Below, in pieces: positions 56,167-64,000 of a stretch of 64,000 nucleotides of DNA. Source of the stretch: Comamonadaceae bacterium (lineage in GTDB: Bacteria > Pseudomonadota > Gammaproteobacteria > Burkholderiales > Burkholderiaceae_C). The stretch is taken from contig JAACZV010000022.1 in NCBI GenBank assembly GCA_009996515.1, positions 32,141 through 96,140 of the forward strand. Reading direction: 5' to 3'. Every line of letters starts with the position of its first letter. Within the stretch, counting starts at the first letter, position 1. Both the position numbers and the translations under genes were made by a program. The notes under the pieces are model-generated. The model was not told where the DNA came from. It did not search any database and saw only the letters and a program-made list of their open reading frames with translations.

Positions 56167-56777
56167 CGGGACGATTCATCAGCTTCGAGGGCATAGACGG
56201 TGCCGGCAAGTCCACCCATATCCAGGCGGTGGCCGACTGGTTTCGCGCCCGCGGCGCCGACGTGCAGCTCAGCCGCGAACCCGGCGGCACGCCGCTGGCC
56301 GAGGCGCTGCGCGAGCTCGTGCTCAAAGAACCCATGGGTGCTCTGACCGAGGTGCTGCTGATGTTCGCGGGCCGCCGCGACCATGTCGAAACAGTCATCA
56401 AGCCCGCGCTGGCGGCCGGCCGCACGCTGCTGTGCGACCGCTTCACGGATGCCAGCTTCGCCTACCAGGGCGGTGGCCGCGGCCTGCCGCTGGCGGTGCT
56501 GGAGCCGCTGGCCGACTGGGTGCAGCAGGGCACCGAGCCCGAGCTGACGCTGTGGTTCGACCTGCCCGCCGAACAGGCGGCGGCCCGCCGCGCGGGCGCG
56601 CGCGAGGCCGACCGCATCGAGCAGCTCGACCTGGACTTCTTCGAGCGCGTGCGCGCCGGCTATGCGGCCCGCGCGGCCAAGGCGCCGCAGCGCATCGTGC
56701 GCATCGACGCCAGCGGCACGGTGGAGCAGGTCGGCGCCCAGGTGCTGGCCGTGCTGGCGCAACGCTATCCATGCTGA
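56163..56777 (+). CDS. tmk: Thymidylate kinase
   Basis: The 204 aa kinase phosphorylates dTMP to dTDP. It has the P-loop [13 protein letters not shown] near residue 8, [20 protein letters not shown]-like [29 protein letters not shown] and a LID region [22 protein letters not shown]. The start is GTG, overlapping the mltG stop (GTGA), and the end overlaps holB by 7 nt. Confidence 0.95.
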   Translation: MTGRFISFEGIDGAGKSTHIQAVADWFRARGADVQLSREPGGTPLAEALRELVLKEPMGALTEVLLMFAGRRDHVETVIKPALAAGRTLLCDRFTDASFAYQGGGRGLPLAVLEPLADWVQQGTEPELTLWFDLPAEQAAARRAGAREADRIEQLDLDFFERVRAGYAARAAKAPQRIVRIDASGTVEQVGAQVLAVLAQRYPC

Positions 56778-57778
56778 ACGCCGATCTGCCCTGGCTGGAG
56801 AAGCCGCTGGCCGACGCGCTGGCCCGCGCGCGCTCGCATGCGCTGCTGGTGCAGGGGCCGGCCGGCGTCGGCCAGCTGGAACTGGCCGTCAAGCTGGCGC
56901 AGAGCTGGCTGTGCGAGGACCGCGCCGAGGCCCAGCCGGCCTGCGGCCATTGCGCCAGCTGCAAGCTGTTCGCCAGCGGCACGCACCCCGACTTCCAGCT
57001 GCTGCTGCCCGAGGCGCTGGACGCCTCGGCCCGCGAGTCCCTGGGCCTGCCCTTCGAGGAACCCGACGCCCCCAAGGCCGGCAAGGCCAAGCCCAGCCGC
57101 GAGATCAAGGTGGAGGCGGTGCGCAACCTGCTGGCCTTCGCGCAGGCCACGTCGGCGCGCGGCCGGGCCAAGGTGGCCGTCATCTTCCCGGCCGAGGCGC
57201 TGAACGGCGTGGCGGCCAATGCGCTGCTGAAGACGCTGGAGGAGCCCTCCGGCCTGCTGCGCTTCGCGCTGGCCAGCCACGACAGCGCCGCGCTGCTGCC
57301 CACCATACGCAGCCGCTGCCAGCCGCTGCCGCTGGCGCTGCCCGAACGCGAGGCCGCGCTGGCCTGGCTGGCGGCCAAGGGCGTGGACGGCGCCGCGGGG
57401 CTGCTGGACGCCACCGGCGGCCGGCCCCAGCAGGCGCTGGCCTGGTCGGAGGCCGGGCTGACGGACGCGGCCTGGCAGGCCATCCCGAAGCGCGTGGCCC
57501 GCGGCGAGGTCGCGGCGCTGTCGGACTGGGCGCCGCCGCGCGCCATCGATGCGCTGCAGCGCCTGTGCCACGATCTGCTGCGTCGCGCCCATGGCCGGCC
57601 GGGCCAGTTCTTCGCCGCCGCGTCGCTGCCAACGCCGCGCCGCGCCGCGCCGCTGCTGGGCTGGGAGGCCGAGCTGCGCCGCGCGGCGCGGCATGCCGAG
57701 CATCCGCTGAACGCCGGCTTGTGGATAGAGGCCCTGGTCGCGCAGGCCCAGGCCGCCATGTCGGCCGCAGCGCGCTGA
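56771..57778 (+). CDS. holB: DNA polymerase III delta-prime subunit
   Basis: The 335 aa clamp-loader subunit has a degenerate P-loop ([11 protein letters not shown], the Lys replaced by Gln), as expected for delta-prime, which does not hydrolyse ATP. A zinc-binding set of four Cys lies at [19 protein letters not shown] (about 50-70). Further marks are the [22 protein letters not shown] segment and the sensor 1-like [10 protein letters not shown]. It follows tmk, as usual in proteobacteria. Confidence 0.93.
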   Translation: MLNADLPWLEKPLADALARARSHALLVQGPAGVGQLELAVKLAQSWLCEDRAEAQPACGHCASCKLFASGTHPDFQLLLPEALDASARESLGLPFEEPDAPKAGKAKPSREIKVEAVRNLLAFAQATSARGRAKVAVIFPAEALNGVAANALLKTLEEPSGLLRFALASHDSAALLPTIRSRCQPLPLALPEREAALAWLAAKGVDGAAGLLDATGGRPQQALAWSEAGLTDAAWQAIPKRVARGEVAALSDWAPPRAIDALQRLCHDLLRRAHGRPGQFFAAASLPTPRRAAPLLGWEAELRRAARHAEHPLNAGLWIEALVAQAQAAMSAAAR

Positions 57779-57792
57779 CTACACTCGGACCC

Positions 57793-58239
57793 ATGAGTGA
57801 CGCCAACGCCAAGCCCGGCCAGCCGGCGCAGTTCCACCCCAGCCACATGAGCGGCGCGCTGCCGCTGCCCGCCGTGACGGGCGCCGGCATCGCGTCCGGC
57901 GCGCGGCCCAGCGTGATCCAGCTGGTGTTCAAGGAGAAGTCGGCGCTGTACGCGGCCTATATCCCGGCGTTCACGGAGGGCGGCCTGTTCGTGCCGACCA
58001 CGCGCGACTACCGGCTGGGTGAAGACATCTACCTGCTGCTGGCCCTGCCCGAGGACAACCAGCGCTATCCGGTGGCCGGCAAGGTGGCCTGGCTGACGCC
58101 GCCCAATGCCTCGGGGGGCCGCACCCAGGGCGTGGGCGTGCGCTTCCCCGGCGACGAGAAGACGCGGCTGATCCGCCAGAAGATCGAAGAGGTGCTGGGC
58201 ACGGCCATCTCGTCGAGCAAGCCCACGCAAACCCTCTGA
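57793..58239 (+). CDS. PilZ-domain protein
   Basis: The 148 aa protein carries a PilZ domain (residues about 35-135: VIQLVFKEKSALYAAYIPAFTEGGLFVPT, VAGKVAWLTPPNASGGRTQGVGVRF). It lacks the N-terminal RxxxR c-di-GMP-binding motif, so it resembles type IV pilus PilZ proteins that act through partners. TACACT lies 7 nt before the ATG. The stop overlaps tatD by one nucleotide. Confidence 0.88.
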   Translation: MSDANAKPGQPAQFHPSHMSGALPLPAVTGAGIASGARPSVIQLVFKEKSALYAAYIPAFTEGGLFVPTTRDYRLGEDIYLLLALPEDNQRYPVAGKVAWLTPPNASGGRTQGVGVRFPGDEKTRLIRQKIEEVLGTAISSSKPTQTL

Positions 58240-59027
58240 TGTTCATCGATTCCCATTGCCACCTCAGCTTCCCGGAGCTGAGGGCCAGGCTGCCCGACAT
58301 CCTGTCCGACATGAACGCCGCCCAGGTGCAGCAGGCCATCTGCATCTGCACGCAGATGGAGGAGTTCGAGGCCGTGCACGGGCTGGCGCTGGACCACCCC
58401 CAGCTCTGGGCGACGGTCGGCGTGCATCCCGACACCGAGGACATGCGCGAGCCCGACGTGGCCGAGCTGGTGCGGCTGGCGGCGCTGCCGCGCGTCGTCG
58501 CCATCGGCGAGACGGGGCTGGACTACTACCGCCTGAACGGCCGCAGCATCGCCGACATGGAATGGCAGCGCGAGCGCTTCCGCACCCATATCCGTGCGGC
58601 GAAAGAGGCGCGCAAGCCGCTGGTCATCCACACCCGTTCCAGCGCGGCCGACACGCTGCGCGTGCTGGACGAGGAGGGCGGCGAGCAGGCCGGCGGGGTG
58701 TTCCACTGCTTCACCGAGACGGCCGAGGTGGCGCTGGCGGCCGTGGAGCGCGGCTACTACATCTCGTTCTCCGGCATCGTCAGCTTCAAGAACGCGCAGG
58801 ATCTGCGCGACCTGCTGAAGCTGCTGCCGCTGGAGCGCGTGCTGATCGAGACCGACAGCCCCTACCTGGCGCCGGTGCCCTTCCGCGGCAAGACCAACAC
58901 GCCGGCCTACGTGCCGCATGTGGCCCAGGCCGTGGCCGATGCGCTGGGCCTGCCGGTGGCCGAACTGGCAGCGGCGACGGCGGCCAACACGCGGCGGCTG
59001 TTCGGCCTGCCGGAGGCGGTGGCGTGA
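58239..59027 (+). CDS. TatD-family metal-dependent hydrolase (YcfH-like)
   Basis: The 262 aa protein is a TIM-barrel metallohydrolase with DSHCHL near residue 4, VGVHPDTEDM (about 65), GETGLDYYRL (about 89), VIHTRSS (about 128), FHCFTETAEVA and IETDSPYLAPVPFRGKTNTPAYVPHVA. TatD relatives are DNases or deacylases; this YcfH branch sits beside pilZ and holB in many genomes. It ends inside the next gene's GTG. Confidence 0.92.
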   Translation: MFIDSHCHLSFPELRARLPDILSDMNAAQVQQAICICTQMEEFEAVHGLALDHPQLWATVGVHPDTEDMREPDVAELVRLAALPRVVAIGETGLDYYRLNGRSIADMEWQRERFRTHIRAAKEARKPLVIHTRSSAADTLRVLDEEGGEQAGGVFHCFTETAEVALAAVERGYYISFSGIVSFKNAQDLRDLLKLLPLERVLIETDSPYLAPVPFRGKTNTPAYVPHVAQAVADALGLPVAELAAATAANTRRLFGLPEAVA

Positions 59028-59677
59028 AGACCTGGCTGGCCGCGCTGGCGCTGTCGGGCATGGCCCTCGCGCAGGCCGCGCCCATCGACGACCTCGTCAT
59101 GGCCGCCGAGCTCAACGACCCGCGCGCCGTGCTGAGCCTGCTGCTCAAGGGCGTGGATCCCAACCAGCCCGACGGGCGCGGGCGCAAGGCCATCTTCATC
59201 GCCGTGCGCGAGGGCTCGCTGCGCGCGCTGGACAGCCTGCTCGCGGCGCCCGAGACCCGGGTGGACGAGGCCAACGCCCAGGGCGAGACGCCGCTGATGA
59301 TCGCCGCCATCCGCGGCTCGCTGCCGGCGGTGAAGGCGCTGGTGAAGCGCGGCGCCGCCGTCAACCGCGAGGGCTGGACGCCGCTGCACTATGCCTGCGC
59401 CGGGCCGGACAACGGCGTCGCGGCCTTCCTCATCGCCCAGGGCGCCGACATCAATGCGCGCTCCGAGAACGGCACGACGCCGCTGATGATGGCCGCCCGC
59501 TACGGCAGCGGCGACCTCGTGCCGTTGCTGCTCAAGGCGGGCGCCGAGCCGCGCGCGGCCAACGAGCAGGAGCTGACGGCCGCCGACTTCGCGGCCCGCG
59601 GCGGTCGCGACGTGATGGCCAGGGAGCTGCGCCGCGTCATCGAAGAGCGCCAGCGCGCGGCCGACGCCGCCAAATAG
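59024..59677 (+). CDS. Periplasmic ankyrin-repeat protein
   Basis: The 217 aa protein has a signal peptide (MKTWLAALALSGMALAQAAP) followed by about five ankyrin repeats (e.g. GETPLMIAAIRGSLPAVKALVKRGAAVN, GTTPLMMAARYGSGDLVPLLLKAGAEP). These mediate protein binding; the partner is unknown. The start is GTG overlapping the tatD stop. Last gene of the mltG-to-ank run. Confidence 0.9.
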   Translation: MKTWLAALALSGMALAQAAPIDDLVMAAELNDPRAVLSLLLKGVDPNQPDGRGRKAIFIAVREGSLRALDSLLAAPETRVDEANAQGETPLMIAAIRGSLPAVKALVKRGAAVNREGWTPLHYACAGPDNGVAAFLIAQGADINARSENGTTPLMMAARYGSGDLVPLLLKAGAEPRAANEQELTAADFAARGGRDVMARELRRVIEERQRAADAAK

Positions 59678-59793
59678 TTCTCGTCCGGGCGGGCGTGTAG
59701 GGGAAACTCTTACAAGGCCTAGCGCGCTGGGCCGACTGTTGCGGCCGGCGCCCCTTGCCTACAGTGAGGCCATCGATTCACCCGAGGCTCACC

Positions 59794-60018
59794 ATGCTGA
59801 ACACCCAACCGAACCTGGCCGATCCGTTCGCGATGCTGATCGCCCCCGAGCAGGTGATGAACGCCGTCGAACGCTCCGACCGCCTGGCCCGTCTGCAGCG
59901 CCGCGTCTACCGGCCGCTGGACCGCCCGTGGATCCCGATGAAGGGCAGTGCCGCCGACTTCGACACCGCGATCGATGCGGAGCCCGAGGTGCCCGACCTG
60001 TCGGACGACGCGCTGTAA
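59794..60018 (+). CDS. Small conserved hypothetical protein
   Basis: A 74 aa protein starting MLNTQPNLADPFAMLIAPEQVM and containing RLARLQRRVYRPLDRPWIP. It is partly basic in the middle and acidic at the end. No domain recognised; similar small proteins appear near efp in relatives, by my recollection only. It is followed at once by a strong terminator. Confidence 0.6.
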   Translation: MLNTQPNLADPFAMLIAPEQVMNAVERSDRLARLQRRVYRPLDRPWIPMKGSAADFDTAIDAEPEVPDLSDDAL

Positions 60019-60023
60019 AAACA

Positions 60024-60049
60024 AAAACGCCCGCAGCAGCGGGCGTTTT
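60024..60049. terminator. Bidirectional terminator
   Basis: An 11-bp stem, AAAACGCCCGC (60024-60034) with GCGGGCGTTTT (60039-60049), loop AGCA, serves both the small gene and efp. Confidence 0.9.
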
Positions 60050-60069
60050 GCATGAGGCCGGGGCCGTCC

Positions 60070-60624
60070 TCAGACGCGCTTGCGGTACTCGTGCGTGCGG
60101 GTGTCGATTTCGATCTTGTCGCCGTTCTCGACGAACAGCGGCACGGCGACCTCGAAGCCGGTGCCCTTCAGGCGCGCAGGCTTCATGACCTTGCCCGAGG
60201 TGTCGCCCTTGACGGCCGGCTCGGTCTCGATCTCGCGCACGACGCTGGTGGGCAGTTCCACCGAGATGGCCTTGCCGTCGTAGAAGGTCACTTCCACGGG
60301 CATGCTGTCTTCCAGGTAGGAGATGGCGTCGCCCATGTTCTCGGCCTCGACCTCGTACTGGTTGTACTCGGTGTCCATGAACACATACATCGGGTCGGCG
60401 AAGTAGGTGTAGGTGCACTCCTTCTTGTCGAGGATGATCTGGTCCATCTTGTCGTCGGCCTTGAAGACGACTTCGGCACCTGCGCCGTTCAGCAGGTTCT
60501 TCATCTTCATGCGCACGGTGGCGGCGCCGCGGCCACCACGGCTGTATTCGGTCTTCAGGACGACCATCGGGTCCTTGCCCTGCATGATCACGTTGCCGGC
60601 GCGGATTTCTTGAGCGAGTTTCAT
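60070..60624 (-). CDS. efp: Elongation factor P, Arg32 type
   Basis: The 184 aa factor relieves ribosome stalling at polyproline. Domain I has the tip loop [11 protein letters not shown], with Arg at position 32 by count, the residue rhamnosylated by EarP; the Lys34 of the EpmA system is absent. C-terminal [10 protein letters not shown] completes domain III. The modifying enzyme is encoded just upstream in the same direction, 96 nt away. Confidence 0.97.
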   Translation of the reverse strand: MKLAQEIRAGNVIMQGKDPMVVLKTEYSRGGRGAATVRMKMKNLLNGAGAEVVFKADDKMDQIILDKKECTYTYFADPMYVFMDTEYNQYEVEAENMGDAISYLEDSMPVEVTFYDGKAISVELPTSVVREIETEPAVKGDTSGKVMKPARLKGTGFEVAVPLFVENGDKIEIDTRTHEYRKRV

Positions 60625-60720
60625 GGTGTGTTGCGGTGGGATGAGGCCGTGCTTGCGGCCGGGCGGCGCACCAGACTCCAGCAGACTCCGTCTCGGTTTG
60701 GCGCGGCAAAGCCGGACATT

Positions 60721-61758
60721 CTAGCTGGAAACCCCTAGGAAGCTCAGCAATTGCGTCAGCAGATCGGGTTGGGTGGCCAGTTTTTCGCGCCAGGCCGGCG
60801 CGCCGGCGGCCGCGTCGGTCAGGCCGGCCAGCGTGGCCGGCAGGGGCGAGAAGCCGTTCCAGCCGCGCCACACGGCGCGCCAGTCCTCGGGCAGGCCGGC
60901 CCGTGCCATGAAGGCCTCCAGCTTGGCGCGGTGGGCGTCGTCCTGCTGGGGGTAGATGTGCCAGACCCAGGGCTTGCCGGCCCACTGGGCGCGCACGAAG
61001 GAATCCTCGCCACGCACGAAGTTCAGGTCGCAGGCCCACAGCAACCGGTCGTAGTCGTGCTGCGGCAGATAGGGCAGGGCGACGCTGCGCAGGCCCGGTC
61101 GGTCGGCGGCGACGGCCGGCGCCTGCAGCGGCCCCGGGCAGGCCAGCAGCAGCGTGGGGGAATCGGCCAGCGCGTCCAGCAGCGCCGGCAGCGCCGGGTT
61201 GGCGTAGGCGAACAGGCTGACGACGCGCTCGCCGGGCTGCGGCGCCCAGCCGTGCCGGGCCAGCCAGGCCGGGCCGTCGAAGCCGGCGATGGCGTCCAGC
61301 AGGCCCGGCTCGCGCAGCAGCCCGCCGGTGCGCGGCGTGAAGCCGGGGTAGAAGAAATGCTTGGTCAGCCCCGCGCCGGGGCCGTGAAACTGCGGCGACG
61401 CCAGGCCGTGGCTGCGCTCGACATAGTCCTCGGCGCTGAGGTACTCCAGGTTGATCCAGCGCGGCGCGGGCTGACGCGCGGCCATGCGGGCGACGAAGGC
61501 GGGCGGCAGCTCGCAGCCGAAGGCTTCGATGACGATGTCGCCGGGCCGCACCGCCACGTCGCCGTCGGGCCAGGCGCGCAGCTCCACGCCGGCGGCGCGC
61601 TCCGGGGCCATCCAGGCCAGGGCCGCGGCATCGTCCACCCACAGCCGCACGGCGCTGCCGCGCGCGGCCAGGTCGCGCGCCAGCCGCCAGCACACGCCCA
61701 GATCCCCATGGTTGTCGATGACGCGGCAGAAAACGTCCCAAAGCAGCGGCCCACTCAT
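60721..61758 (-). CDS. earP: EF-P arginine-32 rhamnosyltransferase
   Basis: The 345 aa GT-B glycosyltransferase attaches rhamnose from dTDP-rhamnose to EF-P Arg32. Marks are [21 protein letters not shown] near residues 10-30 with the catalytic Asp residues, [13 protein letters not shown], and the C-terminal nucleotide-sugar motif [26 protein letters not shown]. The start MSGPLLWD is chosen; GACAAT lies 6 nt upstream. It is divergent from uvrC. Confidence 0.95.
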   Translation of the reverse strand: MSGPLLWDVFCRVIDNHGDLGVCWRLARDLAARGSAVRLWVDDAAALAWMAPERAAGVELRAWPDGDVAVRPGDIVIEAFGCELPPAFVARMAARQPAPRWINLEYLSAEDYVERSHGLASPQFHGPGAGLTKHFFYPGFTPRTGGLLREPGLLDAIAGFDGPAWLARHGWAPQPGERVVSLFAYANPALPALLDALADSPTLLLACPGPLQAPAVAADRPGLRSVALPYLPQHDYDRLLWACDLNFVRGEDSFVRAQWAGKPWVWHIYPQQDDAHRAKLEAFMARAGLPEDWRAVWRGWNGFSPLPATLAGLTDAAAGAPAWREKLATQPDLLTQLLSFLGVSS

Positions 61759-61789
61759 GGGGGCATTGTCCCAGGCCAGAATGCCGCCA

Positions 61790-63799
61790 ATGTCCAGCAC
61801 GACCCCTTCCAGCGCCGAGCTCGGCGAACAGACCCAGGCCGAGTGGGCCGCCGAGCGCGCCACCCTCGAGGCGGCGGAGAAGCAGCGCGCCGCCGAGATG
61901 GAGGCCGCCGCGCGCGAGGTGCGCGAGAGGCTGGTGGCCGAGGTGAACGCGCTGCCGGCCCTGCCGGGCGTCTACCGCTATTTCGACGCCCGGGATGAGG
62001 TGCTCTACGTCGGCAAGGCCAAGGACCTGAAGAAGCGCGTCTCCAGCTATTTCCAGAAGAACCATGGCGGCACGCGCATCGGCATGATGGTGGCGCGCAT
62101 CGCGCGGCTGGAAACCACGGTGGTGCGCACCGAGGCCGAGGCCTTGCTGCTGGAAAACAACCTGATCAAGACGTTGAACCCGCGCTTCAACATCCTGTTC
62201 CGGGACGACAAGAGCTACCCCTATCTGAAGATCACGTCGCACGCCTACCCGCGCATGGCGTACTACCGCGGCGCGGTGGACAAGCGCCACCAGTATTTCG
62301 GCCCCTACCCGAGCGCCTGGGCGGTGAAGGAGGCCATCCAGCTGATGCAGAAGGTCTTCAAGCTGCGCACCTGCGAGGACAGCGTCTTCAACAACCGCAG
62401 CCGGCCCTGCCTGCTGCACCAGATCAAGCGCTGCTCCGGGCCCTGCGTGCCGGCCGGCCAGACCGGCGACTACGCCCGCAACGTGGCCAGCGCCGAGCGC
62501 TTCCTGCGCGGCGAGACCGACGAGGTCATGGCCGCGTTGCAGCAGCAGATGATGGCCTACGCCGAGAGCCAGCACTACGAGCTGGCCGCCGAGGTGCGCA
62601 ACCAGATCCAGGCACTGTCCAAGGTGCTGCAGCAGCAGGTCGTGGAGGAGAGCAGCGCCACCGGGCGCGACCGCGACGTCGACATCCTGGCCGTCAAGGT
62701 GCTGGGCGGGCGGGCCTGCGTGAACCTCGCGATGGTGCGCGGCGGCCGGCATCTAGGCGACCGCGCCTTCTTCCCCAAGCATGTCGACGACGCGACGGCC
62801 ATCCGCGAAGCCGGCCTGGACGACGAGGAAGCGCTGTCGCCCGAGCGGCAGGTGCTGGAGGCCTTCATGGCCCAGCATTACCTGGCGTCGCCGGTGCCCG
62901 GCCTCATCGTCGTCAGCGAGGCGGTCGACGCCGGCCTGGCCGAGGCGCTGGGCGGCCAGGCCGGCAGCCGCGTGACGGTGCAGGCCCAGCCGCGTGGCCA
63001 GCGCCGCATCTGGCTGGAGATGTGCGTCAAGGGCTGCGAGCTGGCGCTGGCGCGGCTGCTGGCCGAGGAGGGCTCGCAGCAGGCGCGCACCCGCGCGCTG
63101 GTGGACGCGCTGGACCTCTCTCCGCCGGAGATCGACAAATTCCGTGTCGAATGTTTCGACATCAGCCATACCGCCGGCGAGGCGACGATGGCAAGCTGCG
63201 TCGTCTTCGAGGGGCATCAGATGCAGAGCAGCCAGTACCGGCGCTACACGATAGAGGGCATCACCGGCGGCGACGACTACGCGGCCATGCGCCAGGTGCT
63301 GACGCGCCGCTACAGCAAGCTGGCCGAGGCCGCCCAGCTCGGCACCGGCCGGCTGCCCGACCTGGTGCTGGTGGACGGCGGCCGTGGCCAGGTCAGCATG
63401 GCGCGCGAGGTCTTCGAGGAGCTGGGGCTGGACCTGGGCCTGATCGCCGGCGTCGAGAAGGGCGAGGGCCGCAAGGTCGGCCTGGAGGAACTGGTGTTCG
63501 CCGATGGCCGCGAGAAGGTCTACCTGGGGCGTGACTCGGCCGCGCTGATGCTGATTGCGCAGATCCGCGACGAGGCCCACCGCTTCGCCATCACCGGCAT
63601 GCGCGCCAAGCGCGCCTCGACGCGCACCGGCGGCTCGCGGCTGGAAGACGTGCCGGGCGTGGGGCCCAAGAAGCGCGCGCAACTGCTGCAGCGCTTCGGC
63701 GGCGTGCGCGGCGTGGCGGGTGCCAGCATCGATGAACTGGCCAGCGTGAAGGGCGTGTCGCGCGAACTGGCCGAAGAAATCTACCGCGCGCTGCACTGA
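61790..63799 (+). CDS. uvrC: UvrABC system nuclease UvrC
   Basis: The 669 aa incision nuclease has an N-terminal extension rich in Glu/Ala (about 1-45, probably helical), a GIY-YIG domain ([34 protein letters not shown]), a Cys-rich segment ([25 protein letters not shown]), a UvrB-interacting UVR motif (about 245-280), the RNase H-like 5' nuclease ([33 protein letters not shown]) and a C-terminal helix-hairpin-helix ([18 protein letters not shown]). ATG 61790 follows CAGAAT by 7 nt; an ATG at 61781 is also possible. Confidence 0.95.
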   Translation: MSSTTPSSAELGEQTQAEWAAERATLEAAEKQRAAEMEAAAREVRERLVAEVNALPALPGVYRYFDARDEVLYVGKAKDLKKRVSSYFQKNHGGTRIGMMVARIARLETTVVRTEAEALLLENNLIKTLNPRFNILFRDDKSYPYLKITSHAYPRMAYYRGAVDKRHQYFGPYPSAWAVKEAIQLMQKVFKLRTCEDSVFNNRSRPCLLHQIKRCSGPCVPAGQTGDYARNVASAERFLRGETDEVMAALQQQMMAYAESQHYELAAEVRNQIQALSKVLQQQVVEESSATGRDRDVDILAVKVLGGRACVNLAMVRGGRHLGDRAFFPKHVDDATAIREAGLDDEEALSPERQVLEAFMAQHYLASPVPGLIVVSEAVDAGLAEALGGQAGSRVTVQAQPRGQRRIWLEMCVKGCELALARLLAEEGSQQARTRALVDALDLSPPEIDKFRVECFDISHTAGEATMASCVVFEGHQMQSSQYRRYTIEGITGGDDYAAMRQVLTRRYSKLAEAAQLGTGRLPDLVLVDGGRGQVSMAREVFEELGLDLGLIAGVEKGEGRKVGLEELVFADGREKVYLGRDSAALMLIAQIRDEAHRFAITGMRAKRASTRTGGSRLEDVPGVGPKKRAQLLQRFGGVRGVAGASIDELASVKGVSRELAEEIYRALH

Positions 63800-63810
63800 G
63801 GTGCAGAACG

Positions 63811-63846
63811 CGCGAGCTGGCCGAATAGGTCTACCGCGCGCTGCAC
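63811..63846. repeat. Partial duplication of the uvrC 3' end
   Basis: The 36 bp at 63811-63846 repeats 63761-63796, the end of uvrC, with 4 mismatches at an offset of 50 bp. The copy contains an in-frame TAG. Confidence 0.8.
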
Positions 63847-63870
63847 GGAGCCGTAACCCGAGGAGAACAA

Positions 63871-64000
63871 GTGTCCGTCATCGACTTTTTCAAACGTGCC
63901 GCCCGCTGGCTGTTGGGCCCCGTGCTGGCCGGCTGTGCGGCCGCCCCGCGCGCGCCCGCTCCGGCTCCGGCCCCCGTGACGGCGCCGGCGCCGCTGCCGT
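63871..64000 (+). CDS. Putative lipoprotein, truncated by the window end
   Basis: The first 43 codons of a frame starting at GTG after a good GGAG. It encodes VSVIDFFKRAARWLLGPVL then AGCAAAPRAPAPAPAP. LAGC is a lipobox with the Cys at residue 22, followed by a Pro/Ala-rich linker. No family can be assigned from this fragment. Confidence 0.55.
   Translation, partial: MSVIDFFKRAARWLLGPVLAGCAAAPRAPAPAPAPVTAPAPLP

Noticed and set aside
59789..62752. Minus-strand 987 aa frame over efp and earP
   Set aside because: It is out of frame with both genes and runs through their terminator; no motifs.

Overview
This window is about 70% GC bacterial chromosome from the Betaproteobacteria, most likely Burkholderiales of the Roseateles/Mitsuaria/Pelomonas kind. 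The inference rests on gene content: EF-P with Arg32 next to its rhamnosyltransferase EarP, a Bug/TctC periplasmic binding protein, CstA-YbdD, a DUF4936 protein beside YgfZ, and the order mltG-tmk-holB-pilZ-tatD-ankyrin. I see no rRNA, tRNA, CRISPR array, transposase or phage genes. Most of the window is core chromosome with a few accessory patches.

Layout. 0-4 kb is the most accessory part: an endonuclease V-like gene with lost catalytic residues, a 269 bp element made of two long hairpins inside terminal inverted repeats, a secreted NUC nuclease, a ParDE toxin-antitoxin pair, a tandem repeat and a lower-GC glycine-rich membrane protein. 3.8-13 kb is minus strand: SPFH protein, membrane protein, ribbon-helix-helix regulator, ABC ATPase, then a palindromic repeat cluster, FtsX-type permease, AttH-like protein, DegT-family aminotransferase and an MsbA-type ABC exporter, largely joined by ATGA overlaps. 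13-17 kb is miaA, an RsuA-family pseudouridine synthase and mutL. 17-24 kb holds dedA, a tricorn-like S41 protease and a NarX/NarL-type two-component pair. 24-27 kb is LysR, a ModA-like binding protein and a CitA-type symporter. 27-33 kb is a probable amino-sugar/murein-recycling locus: TonB receptor, GntR regulator, anmK and a methyltransferase. 33-41 kb carries cstA-ybdD, amiC-tsaE, queG, a chalcone-isomerase-like protein, a Bug protein and xerD. 41-54 kb has a second TonB receptor, marC, aceA, a chemoreceptor, an iron-type alcohol dehydrogenase, an S10 carboxypeptidase, an esterase and a thioesterase-acetyltransferase fusion. 54-64 kb is ygfZ, mltG-tmk-holB-pilZ-tatD-ank, efp-earP, uvrC and a truncated lipoprotein gene.

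Points of interest. Two copies of a modular repeat (21296-21515 and 39916-40190) have conserved segments separated by stem-loops whose sequences differ while pairing is kept, which suggests a structured RNA or REP-like family. Several genes (mutL, dedA, ygfZ, pilZ, marC, earP, uvrC and the S10 peptidase) have a -10-like hexamer 6-8 nt before the start codon, which predicts leaderless transcripts. The GntR/anmK/TonB-receptor locus has a shared operator-like motif at both promoters. The SPFH operon has a triple half-site upstream that could be the target of its own RHH protein.
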